Origin: an uncultured Mycolicibacterium sp.
GTDB taxonomy: Bacteria; Actinomycetota; Actinomycetes; Mycobacteriales; Mycobacteriaceae
Reading direction: 5' to 3'
Assembly: GCA_945957405.1 (NCBI GenBank)
Contig: CAMFLL010000026.1
Span: 1 to 37,788, forward strand
Length of the DNA: 37,788 nucleotides
Positions 31,698 through 37,788 of the stretch are shown here, in pieces (within the stretch, counting starts at the first letter, position 1; every line of letters starts with the position of its first letter). The notes beneath the pieces are model-generated. The model had not been told where the DNA came from. It did no database searches and saw only the letters and a list, made by a program, of their open reading frames with translations. The translations under genes were made by a program, and so were the position numbers.

Positions 31698-32625
31698 GTA
31701 CCGTTTTGCCCACCAGGCTGCCTTGCGGAATCTTCTCCAGAGCCGCCACGGCCCGCTCCAGGGGAAGCACAGTCGAGACTTCGACTTTCAGGGCGCCACT
31801 CTCCATCAGTGCCGCCAACTGTTCGAGCGCAACGTAATCGGGTTCGGCAACGAACGACGATGCTCTCACCCCGAGCCTCGATGCTGCATCCTGAATCTTG
31901 GCGATATGAGGGAGCTTTCGCGCACTGATGAGAAGTCCACCCTCGCGCAGTGCCTTGAGCATCGGGATCGTGGTGTCGCCACCAGCCAGTTCGAGCACGA
32001 CGTCGGCATCGTCGACTTCATCGGTGACCGCCGATGCGGTGTAGTCGATGACACGATCTGCGCCGAGTCGCAGTAGCAGCTCATGCTTGTCCGCCCTGGC
32101 AACCCCGATCACATGTGCTCCCAACGACTTTGCGATCTGCACGGCTACATGGCCGACCCCACCGGCGGCGCCGTTCACCAATACTGTCGTTCCCGGGCCG
32201 ACATGAGCGAGGTCGACGAGCATCTGCCACGCCGTCAGGCCGACCAGCGCCACCGCAGCGGCCGCCTCGAAGCTGACGTTCGCGGGCTTGCGCGCCAGCT
32301 GGCGCGACGGCGCGGTGACATAGTCGGCGTATCCCCCGGTGGCCCGCGGAAACCGGGGAAACCCGAACACCTCGTCGCCGACGGTGAAGCGGTGAGTGCC
32401 GAATCCCACCTCCTCCACGACTCCGGAGATGTCCCATCCCGGGATGTGCGGCAGGGTCAGGGCGTTCATATACCCTCGGCCGACCGCCGTGTGATAGTCG
32501 ATCGGGTTGACCCCGACAGCCCGCACCCGCACGAGAACCTCGGTCGGCAGGGGTTCGGGCCGCGGCACCTCGACCAACTTCATGGTGTCGAGTGATCCCC
32601 ATTCGGTCTGCTGAACGGCACGCAT
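31684..32625 (-). CDS. Zinc-free MDR alcohol dehydrogenase / quinone oxidoreductase-like protein
   Basis: A 313-residue medium-chain reductase of the quinone oxidoreductase class. It has a GroES-like N-terminus (VGVNPIDYHTAVGRG, HIPGWDISGVVEEVG) and a Rossmann half with VNGAAGGVGHVAVQIA for NADPH. No zinc-ligand Cys set is seen. ATG 32625 has AAGGA 6 nt upstream and overlaps the stop of the DUF1272 gene (TGATG). Last gene of a three-gene operon. Confidence 0.9.
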   Translation of the reverse strand: MRAVQQTEWGSLDTMKLVEVPRPEPLPTEVLVRVRAVGVNPIDYHTAVGRGYMNALTLPHIPGWDISGVVEEVGFGTHRFTVGDEVFGFPRFPRATGGYADYVTAPSRQLARKPANVSFEAAAAVALVGLTAWQMLVDLAHVGPGTTVLVNGAAGGVGHVAVQIAKSLGAHVIGVARADKHELLLRLGADRVIDYTASAVTDEVDDADVVLELAGGDTTIPMLKALREGGLLISARKLPHIAKIQDAASRLGVRASSFVAEPDYVALEQLAALMESGALKVEVSTVLPLERAVAALEKIPQGSLVGKTVLRVS

Positions 32626-32873
32626 CAATGTCCTTGTGGGCCTGCGCCCGCCGACGACGCAGCCGCGGGAGGATACTTGTCGAGGAGGTGGGCCGGCCGG
32701 GTCGGGCGTAGCACCAGGTCGCCATCACAGTTCGGGCACGCACCCCCGAGCGGTCCATCGGCGCAGTCGGCGCAGAAGGTGCATTCGGAAGTGCAGATCC
32801 GAGCGTCGGGTGACCCGTTGGGCAGTGCCTGACCGCAGCGCTCACATTGTGCGCGCAACTCCATGATCGCCAT
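32625..32873 (-). CDS. DUF1272 small zinc-ribbon-like protein
   Basis: An 82-residue Cys-rich protein: CERCGQALP, SPDARICTSECTFCADCA, GGACPNCDGDLVLRPTRP. The spacing of nine Cys fits the DUF1272 family, presumed to bind zinc; function unknown. The C-terminal 20 residues (Pro/Ala/Gly-rich) lie beyond the usual family length. Met4 (MELRAQ) is the commoner family start. It sits between a PEP-mutase-family gene (15-nt gap) and the oxidoreductase. Confidence 0.88.
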   Translation of the reverse strand: MAIMELRAQCERCGQALPNGSPDARICTSECTFCADCADGPLGGACPNCDGDLVLRPTRPAHLLDKYPPAAASSAGAGPQGH

Positions 32874-32888
32874 AGCGCGCCGCCCCCT

Positions 32889-33653
32889 TCACTCCTCGGT
32901 CAGGATGGGCCCGGCGGCACGCGCGAGGGCCGCCATGGTGTCGACATAGGTGGCGTTGCCCCAACTGATTCGGGAGACGCCGATTTCAGCCACCCGCGCC
33001 GTCAAAGGCAAGCCGCCGAAGATCATCACGCTCACCGGCAGGCTCTGCGCCTTGATGATCGTCTCGATCAGGTCCAGCTCGGCAAGTCCGGGAATGAAGA
33101 AGCTCGTGGCACCGGCCTGCTCGTAGGCCTTGGCGCGATCGACAGCTTCGTCGACGACGTCGGGTGGGTTGTTGCCCTTCCCGAGGAACAGGTCGGTGCG
33201 GGCGTTGATGACCAGATCGACGCCACTGCTGTCCGCCACCGCACGGATGGCGCCGATGCGTGCGGCTTGCCGGTCGATGTCGTACAGATCAGTTCCGCCG
33301 ACCACCTGATCTTCGAAGTTGATGCCGACGATGCCGGTGTCCAGCAGGCGTCGGGCATTCTCGGCGAGTGCTCCGTTGTCGTCGCTGTAACCACCTTCGA
33401 AGTCGGCGCTCGCAGGCACGTCGACGGTGGCGGCGATCCTGGCGATGATCGTCAGGGCCAAGTCCAGCGGGATGTCCTCGCCGTCCTGATAGCCCTGGGC
33501 CGCAGCCACTGACCAGCTACTGGTCGCCACCGCAGATGCGCCGGCGTTCGCGACAGCCGCGGCGCTACCGGCGTCCCACACGTTGTACAACAGCAGCGGG
33601 TCCCCTGGCACGTGCAGGCTCTTGAACTTGCGGGCTTTCTGTGTTTGATCCAT
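32889..33653 (-). CDS. Isocitrate lyase / phosphoenolpyruvate mutase family protein
   Basis: A 254-residue TIM-barrel protein. It shows LLLYNVWDAGSAAAVANAGA, ATSSWSVAAAQGYQDGE, DFEGGY (Mg-binding Asp/Glu), GINFEDQ and VINARTD. These match the ICL/PEPM superfamily, whose members make or break C-C or C-P bonds next to a carboxylate. The KKCGH loop of isocitrate lyase is absent, so it is one of the short unassigned members. First of the three-gene operon; 112 empty nt lie between it and the upstream mug gene. Confidence 0.87.
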   Translation of the reverse strand: MDQTQKARKFKSLHVPGDPLLLYNVWDAGSAAAVANAGASAVATSSWSVAAAQGYQDGEDIPLDLALTIIARIAATVDVPASADFEGGYSDDNGALAENARRLLDTGIVGINFEDQVVGGTDLYDIDRQAARIGAIRAVADSSGVDLVINARTDLFLGKGNNPPDVVDEAVDRAKAYEQAGATSFFIPGLAELDLIETIIKAQSLPVSVMIFGGLPLTARVAEIGVSRISWGNATYVDTMAALARAAGPILTEE

Positions 33654-33766
33654 GTGCCGTGTCTCCTTGATCGAACAGGCGAATTCTCATGGCAGGGCTG
33701 CCATGTCGGGTCCTACATCGACGGTAGGACAGGTGTGGCCGCGCGCGCTGTCACGATCTTTGGCAG

Positions 33767-34279
33767 TCACGGCGGCGTCAGCGCGGCCCGCAACTCGGCA
33801 TATGCGGCGACGAGCGCGGCCAGTGGGTAGCCGCGATTGAGCCCACTGGGATTGGGCAGCACCCACGCCATGGCGTCGGCCACCGTGAAGGACTGACACC
33901 CGAACGCGATACGCGGGTCACCGAGCATCGATGACACTGCCCGTTTCCCGAGGAAGGCCACCGCTCGCGGCCGGTAACGCAGCATCTTCTGCTCGAAACT
34001 CGGCCTTGCCGCCCGGAATTCCGCGGCCGCGATATCGCCGGCCCGGGGTGTCGCCCGAGTGACCACCGCGGTGATGCCACAGCCGTACGCCAACAGCTGC
34101 CGTTCTTCCTCGGGACGGAGGCGGACGTCGGTGAAGCCGGACAGGTGCAGCACCTGCCAGAACCGATTGCTCCGATTCGAGAAGTTGTGCCCGTCGGCGG
34201 CTGCGGTGGACGCCGGATTGATACCGCAGAAGACGACAGCCAGTCCGCCGGTGAGAATGTCAGGCGAGTACGGACTCAT
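33767..34279 (-). CDS. mug: G/U mismatch-specific uracil-DNA glycosylase Mug
   Basis: A 170-residue DNA repair enzyme that removes uracil and ethenocytosine opposite guanine. It has the active-site motif FCGINPAST (GINPG/S type with catalytic Asn), NRFWQVLHLSGF and the second motif LPNPSGLNRGY that enters the DNA. The length is normal. It is the last gene after the NimA-like and SnoaL-like genes (10-nt gap), probably one transcript. Confidence 0.92.
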   Translation of the reverse strand: MSPYSPDILTGGLAVVFCGINPASTAAADGHNFSNRSNRFWQVLHLSGFTDVRLRPEEERQLLAYGCGITAVVTRATPRAGDIAAAEFRAARPSFEQKMLRYRPRAVAFLGKRAVSSMLGDPRIAFGCQSFTVADAMAWVLPNPSGLNRGYPLAALVAAYAELRAALTPP

Positions 34280-34289
34280 GACGACCGTG

Positions 34290-34676
34290 TCACGACATCT
34301 GTTCTCTGTGCAGGACGGCCTCCCAGTTGGTGATCAGTCCCGCGCCGTCGACAGTGAGGAGTTCGATCCCGACGCCGCGGAAGTTCTTGCCGCCGGCCTC
34401 ATGCCAGGTGCCCGTCCACCGGCTGACCACGGTGTTGCCGTCATAGATTCCGCGCATCTCCTTGGTCAACACGTAGTCGAGCTGGGTCTGCAGGCGCTCC
34501 TCGATCCACGCGGTCGCCTGATCGACACCGCAGATCGGATCACCGAAGTTGAACACGATCCGGATCTCGGGATGCAGCACGCGGGCCAACAACTGCACAT
34601 CGCGTACACGCCAGGCGTTCTCGGCGCCTCGGAGTAGTGCCCACGCCTGTTCGTCGGTCACGGTGTCGGCTGCCAT
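34290..34676 (-). CDS. SnoaL-like / NTF2-fold protein
   Basis: A 128-residue single-domain protein with the alpha+beta NTF2 pattern: an N-terminal helix (EQAWALLRGAENAWRVRDVQ), LARVLHPEIRIVF, a helix AWIEERLQT, then strands with VVSRWTGTWHEAGGK. It could be a small isomerase, hydrolase or binding protein; no catalytic residues can be named. ATG 34676 has AAGGGG upstream. It lies between the NimA-like gene (13 nt) and mug (10 nt). Confidence 0.8.
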   Translation of the reverse strand: MAADTVTDEQAWALLRGAENAWRVRDVQLLARVLHPEIRIVFNFGDPICGVDQATAWIEERLQTQLDYVLTKEMRGIYDGNTVVSRWTGTWHEAGGKNFRGVGIELLTVDGAGLITNWEAVLHREQMS

Positions 34677-34689
34677 GCAGGACCCCTTT

Positions 34690-35307
34690 TCAGTTCTGTA
34701 CAAATCGTCGGACCGATGCAGGTACCGGCTCAGCCGACGTCGATGTGGGCGTACCCAACGTGCGGGCCACCGGGACGACACCGGTCCAGCGGTCGGGTGC
34801 GGCAGCACTGGGCGGGCCGCTGCGCTGTTTGGCGATCCAGTTGTCGGCCTCGATCGCCAGCGTGAGGACCAGGGTCTGGGCCAGCTCCCGGGACGTGTGC
34901 TCTGGGCATTCTGCGGCGCGACCAGGGATCAGCGCATCGGTGAACTGGTCCAGGACACGCGGCAGCTCCTCACCCTCGACGGGCCGGCAGACTCCGCGGA
35001 CCACCGCCGAGCGGTAGTTCGCCGAATGGTCGAACTGGCGCTCGGCGACCACCAGACCGTCGAGGATGAATGCGCTGACGGCGACCTTGGCCCCGCCTGC
35101 GACGTGCCGCAGCGCCCCGGCTCCGGTCGATCCGTGCAGCAGCAACTCGTCACCACGGCGGGCGACCAGGGTGGGCACCACCCACGGCTCGTCACCGAGC
35201 ACAGTCGACACCGTGGCGACCAGGCAGTGATCGAAGATGTCGTCGAGCACACGCCGGTCAGCGGCGCGATTGGACTTGCGGGTCAACGAATTCAGTCGCT
35301 CACTCAC
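34690..35307 (-). CDS. NimA-like pyridoxamine 5'-phosphate oxidase-family flavoprotein
   Basis: A 205-residue split-barrel protein, probably FMN-binding. It opens SERLNSLTRKSNRAADRR, with VATVST, WVVPTLVARRGDELLLHGST, and RQFDHSANYRSAVVRG, matching the nitroimidazole-reductase-like (NimA) group. GTG 35307 is the chosen start; the longer frame upstream has unlikely composition. First gene of an apparent three-gene unit and divergent from the DJ-1/AraC regulator. Confidence 0.85.
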   Translation of the reverse strand: MSERLNSLTRKSNRAADRRVLDDIFDHCLVATVSTVLGDEPWVVPTLVARRGDELLLHGSTGAGALRHVAGGAKVAVSAFILDGLVVAERQFDHSANYRSAVVRGVCRPVEGEELPRVLDQFTDALIPGRAAECPEHTSRELAQTLVLTLAIEADNWIAKQRSGPPSAAAPDRWTGVVPVARTLGTPTSTSAEPVPASVRRFVQN

Positions 35308-35463
35308 GGATTCGAGCGTAACGCCGCCGTGCAGCCGCGGCGATGGCTTTTCGCACCGGCCGGGCCGGCGATGGCTCGAATGTATCGACTCGTGGCCAGA
35401 ATTCATTGCCCGACGGCGGCACGGCGCAGTGGGCTACATTCTGTGAATGGGCAGTTTGCGCGC

Positions 35464-36402
35464 ATGACCACGCCCGCCGATCCCCATCGCGTCGCAGTGG
35501 TGGCCATGCCAGGCGTCCTCACCCTGGACTTCGGCATACCCCTGCACGCTTTCGACTTCGAGTCCTACGACGTCACGGTGTGCGGAGAGGGCCCCGTCGA
35601 GGACTTCCAGGGCCACACCGTGATGACCCCGCCGGCGGGTCTCGACGCCATCGACACGGCGGACACCGTGGTGGTGCCGGGCTACCTGCCGATCACGGAT
35701 CCGCCGTCACAGGAGTTCGTCGACCGGATGCAGAGCGCCTTCGCGCGCGGGGCGCGTGTCGCATCGATTTGTGTCGGGGCGTTCGCCCTGGCCTACGCGG
35801 GACTGCTGGACCGGCGACGCGCCACGACGCACTGGCAGTACCTGGACCGAATGACCACGTTGTTTCCCGACGTCGACGTCCGCGGCGACGTGCTCTACAT
35901 CGCCGAGGATCGGGTGTGTACCTCGGCCGGTGTCGCCTCGGGTATCGATCTCTGCCTGGAGATGATCCGCACCGACTACGGCGCCGCCGCCGCCAACCAG
36001 CGTGGGCGGGTGCTGGTGGCCGCTCCACACCGCTCCGGTGATCAACGCCAGTTCATCGAGTACTTCGCGCCCCGGCCCCGCGGCGACCTCGTCGCGTCGA
36101 CCAGAGGCTGGATCCTGAGCCGCCTGCAGGAGCCACTGACCCTGACCGAGATGGCGGCGCACGCCAATATGTCGGCCCGTAACTTCTCGCGGCGCTTCAT
36201 CGCCGAAACGGGTATGACGCCGACCAAGTGGCTGCAGTCCGCGCGCATCGATCACGCCCGCGAACTGCTCGAGACCAGTGACGACAGCATCGATCGAGTC
36301 GGCCGCCTGTCGGGGCTGGGCACACCGGCCAATTTCCGGCGCATCTTCGCCCAGAACGTCGGCATCATGCCCAGTCAGTACCGCCGCATGTACCGCGGCT
36401 GA
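35464..36402 (+). CDS. GlxA-type transcriptional regulator (DJ-1/PfpI domain plus AraC HTH)
   Basis: A 312-residue regulator. Residues about 8-180 form a DJ-1/PfpI amidotransferase-like sensor with Cys in SICVGAFALAYAGLLDRRRA (the nucleophile-elbow position). Residues about 210-310 form the AraC double HTH (LTLTEMAAHANMSARNFSRRF, SIDRVGRLSGLGTPANFRRIF). ATG 35464 fits the domain. GTG 35443, just after a possible TACATT -10 (35435-35440), is an alternative. The open frame far upstream is antisense to the NimA-like gene and not coding. Confidence 0.9.
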   Translation: MTTPADPHRVAVVAMPGVLTLDFGIPLHAFDFESYDVTVCGEGPVEDFQGHTVMTPPAGLDAIDTADTVVVPGYLPITDPPSQEFVDRMQSAFARGARVASICVGAFALAYAGLLDRRRATTHWQYLDRMTTLFPDVDVRGDVLYIAEDRVCTSAGVASGIDLCLEMIRTDYGAAAANQRGRVLVAAPHRSGDQRQFIEYFAPRPRGDLVASTRGWILSRLQEPLTLTEMAAHANMSARNFSRRFIAETGMTPTKWLQSARIDHARELLETSDDSIDRVGRLSGLGTPANFRRIFAQNVGIMPSQYRRMYRG

Positions 36403-36485
36403 CCGCGGCCGACTGGCCGGAAAGTATCCCTTTTTGTCTTCGGCCGGCGCTGCGATGTGTCGGTGGCCGCTCGTACCCTCGGGTC

Positions 36486-37433
36486 ATGCCCGAATACTCG
36501 ACGAGGCTGCTCCTGCACACGCCGACGGTGACCGCGTGGGACTGCCTGTGCCAGGGCCGTTGTCGGGGCAAGGCGGGTGAGGAGTGGGCGCCCGCGACGC
36601 GGATATCGTTTCCTCAGCACGGGGTGTACGTGCATTCTGTCGGCCGCAGAGACGTGGTGGCCGATACCAATCAGGTCGTCATCATCAACGAGGACGAGCC
36701 CTACCAGGTCAGCCATCCGGTACCCGGCGGCGATGCCACGTTGACCGTCGGCGTGGACCGGGCGACGATGCTGGAGATCACTCCCCCGGAGTATCGCCAC
36801 AAGCGTGGCCGTCCGGCGCTCAACAGGTCCGGGCTCCGGATCGACACCCGCACTCAACTGCTGGCCGCGCAATTGCGCCAGCGCATGTCACGCGGATCGA
36901 TCGATCAGCTGACAGCCGAAACTCAACTGCTGCAACTCATCCGACACACCATGGGCGATACCGGGGCGCACACGGCCCGGCAGGGCAATGGTCACGTCGA
37001 GAAGATGGCCGACGACGTCAAGCTGCTGCTGGCGACAGATCCGTGGCGGCGGTGGACGCTCGCCGACATGGCCGAGAAGGTCGGCGTCACACCGGTTTAT
37101 CTCACGGACGCTTTCCGCCGTGTCGAGGGCGTCCCGCTCTACCGCTACCACCTGCGGATGCGGCTCGCGTTGGCACTCGGCCTGCTCGCCGACTGCGACG
37201 ACTTGACCACACTGGCCATCGATCTCGGGTTCGCCAGTCACAGCCACTTCAGCGCATCGTTCAAACGAACGTACGGGCTGACGCCATCAGACTTTCAGAA
37301 GTCGATCGGTGACCGCGTCAGCCGGGTGGCGACCGACGCCCCGTCCCAGCAGGACGCACGGGTATTCCTGTCGCGCAGCCTCATTCCGATCGAGATCCTG
37401 CCGCAGACCACGCAGGTCGCGGCCGCCACCTGA
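36486..37433 (+). CDS. AraC-family regulator with cupin-like sensor
   Basis: A 315-residue regulator. The N-terminal half is a beta-rich cupin-type domain with a Cys pair in DCLCQGRCRGK and an acidic VVIINEDEPYQVSHP strand pair. The C-terminal part has the double HTH (WTLADMAEKVGVTPVYLTDAF, DLTTLAIDLGFASHSHFSASF) followed by a 40-residue tail. The three close Cys could sense metal or oxidant. It follows the GlxA-type regulator by 83 nt on the same strand and converges with thioredoxin. Confidence 0.9.
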   Translation: MPEYSTRLLLHTPTVTAWDCLCQGRCRGKAGEEWAPATRISFPQHGVYVHSVGRRDVVADTNQVVIINEDEPYQVSHPVPGGDATLTVGVDRATMLEITPPEYRHKRGRPALNRSGLRIDTRTQLLAAQLRQRMSRGSIDQLTAETQLLQLIRHTMGDTGAHTARQGNGHVEKMADDVKLLLATDPWRRWTLADMAEKVGVTPVYLTDAFRRVEGVPLYRYHLRMRLALALGLLADCDDLTTLAIDLGFASHSHFSASFKRTYGLTPSDFQKSIGDRVSRVATDAPSQQDARVFLSRSLIPIEILPQTTQVAAAT

Positions 37434-37438
37434 CTCGT

Positions 37439-37768
37439 TTACTTCAGGAAGTCCGAGAGTTCCCGCAGAAGAGCTGATTTGGGACGGGCGCCCACGATGG
37501 TCTTGACGATTCGGCCGCCGGAGAACACGGCCATGGTCGGGATCGACATCACCTTGTACTCGCGGGCCGTTTCCGGGTTCTCATCGATGTTGAGCTTGAC
37601 CAGGGTCAGCTTTCCGGCATTCTCGGCGGCGATCTCGTCGAGCACCGGCGCCACAGCGCGGCAGGGCCCGCACCACTGCGCCCAGAAGTCGACGAGCACC
37701 GGCCCGTCGGCCAGCAGCACGTCGTCGACGAACGACGTATCGGTCACTGTTTTCGCCGTGTTGCCCAT
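37439..37768 (-). CDS. Thioredoxin
   Basis: A 109-residue thioredoxin: FVDDVLLADGPVLVDFWAQ, active site WCGPC (about residues 32-36), cis-Pro in SIPTM, and a final FLK helix. It is a general cytoplasmic disulfide reductase. ATG 37768 has GGAG just upstream; GTG 37780 would add four residues. Being 5 nt from the convergent AraC gene's stop, it is complete in the window. No thioredoxin reductase gene is in view. Confidence 0.94.
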   Translation of the reverse strand: MGNTAKTVTDTSFVDDVLLADGPVLVDFWAQWCGPCRAVAPVLDEIAAENAGKLTLVKLNIDENPETAREYKVMSIPTMAVFSGGRIVKTIVGARPKSALLRELSDFLK

Positions 37769-37788
37769 CTGGCTCTCCACACTGTGCT

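Noticed and set aside
33654..33766. Gap between mug and the PEP-mutase-family gene
   Set aside because: Must hold a promoter for the downstream operon, but no clear -10 or operator could be chosen. No small gene seen.
34549..35463. Upstream extension of the GlxA-type regulator frame
   Set aside because: It covers the NimA-like gene and the SnoaL-like gene start in antisense and has no domain. The DJ-1 domain begins just after ATG 35464.
36406..36435. Hairpin CGGCC-GACT-GGCCG followed by TTTTT after the GlxA-type gene
   Set aside because: The stem is only 5 bp and the T run is 11 nt away, so it is too weak to call as a terminator.

Overview
The window comes from a GC-rich actinobacterium, almost certainly a fast-growing mycobacterium (Mycolicibacterium/Mycobacterium type). 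The signs are an LpqN/LpqT-type lipoprotein, two DUF5642-like lipoproteins, a stand-alone PE-PPE-domain hydrolase, a cAMP-dependent lysine acetyltransferase of the Rv0998/MsKat type, and several genes starting at or near a predicted transcription start (leaderless, TANNNT -10 boxes). The arcA / alkB / acetyltransferase neighbourhood recalls the Rv1001-Rv0998 region of M. tuberculosis, here with many genes inserted. I saw no rRNA, tRNA, CRISPR array, IS element or phage gene.

Layout. 1-5.3 kb: end of a DUF559 gene, arginine deiminase (arcA) divergent from soxR with a palindromic operator between them, alkB, two tandem lipoproteins, two tandem small secreted proteins, tspO. 5.3-12.3 kb: PE-PPE hydrolase, LpqN-like lipoprotein, a large SARP/AfsR-type ATPase regulator, and a two-gene operon (membrane protein plus arrestin-like protein). 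Two matching 11-bp-period direct repeats, each 10 nt before a -10 box, lie ahead of the lipoprotein gene and the two-gene operon, which suggests a local SARP regulon. 12.3-17.3 kb: cAMP-regulated acetyltransferase tightly coupled to a shikimate-dehydrogenase-like gene; then a TetR gene and a four-gene membrane operon (two paralogous multi-pass proteins, COX3/NorE-like, COX4-like) with three copies of a TAGCC-N4-GGCTA palindrome. 17.3-22.6 kb: AraC regulator, GAF-ANTAR protein with no canonical start codon, DUF417 / ECF sigma / zinc anti-sigma operon, LysR regulator, an internally deleted SDR remnant and an intact SDR.

22.6-30.9 kb holds the most interesting block. A minus-strand operon encodes an agmatine-deiminase-family enzyme, a spermidine/putrescine-type ABC ATPase, its binding lipoprotein, a fused double permease and a TetR regulator. 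Divergent from it are a fused urease gamma-beta gene and a urease alpha-like gene. The alpha-like protein keeps all nickel ligands but has a strongly rewritten active-site loop and flap, and no urease accessory genes are nearby. I propose that the block imports polyamine or guanidino compounds and that the urease-like enzyme acts on a substituted urea such as N-carbamoylputrescine, the expected deiminase product. This is inference.

30.9-37.8 kb: SDR; a minus operon of a PEP-mutase/isocitrate-lyase-family protein, DUF1272 and a quinone-oxidoreductase-like enzyme; a minus operon of a NimA-like flavoprotein, a SnoaL-like protein and Mug DNA glycosylase; two AraC-type regulators; and thioredoxin at the right edge.
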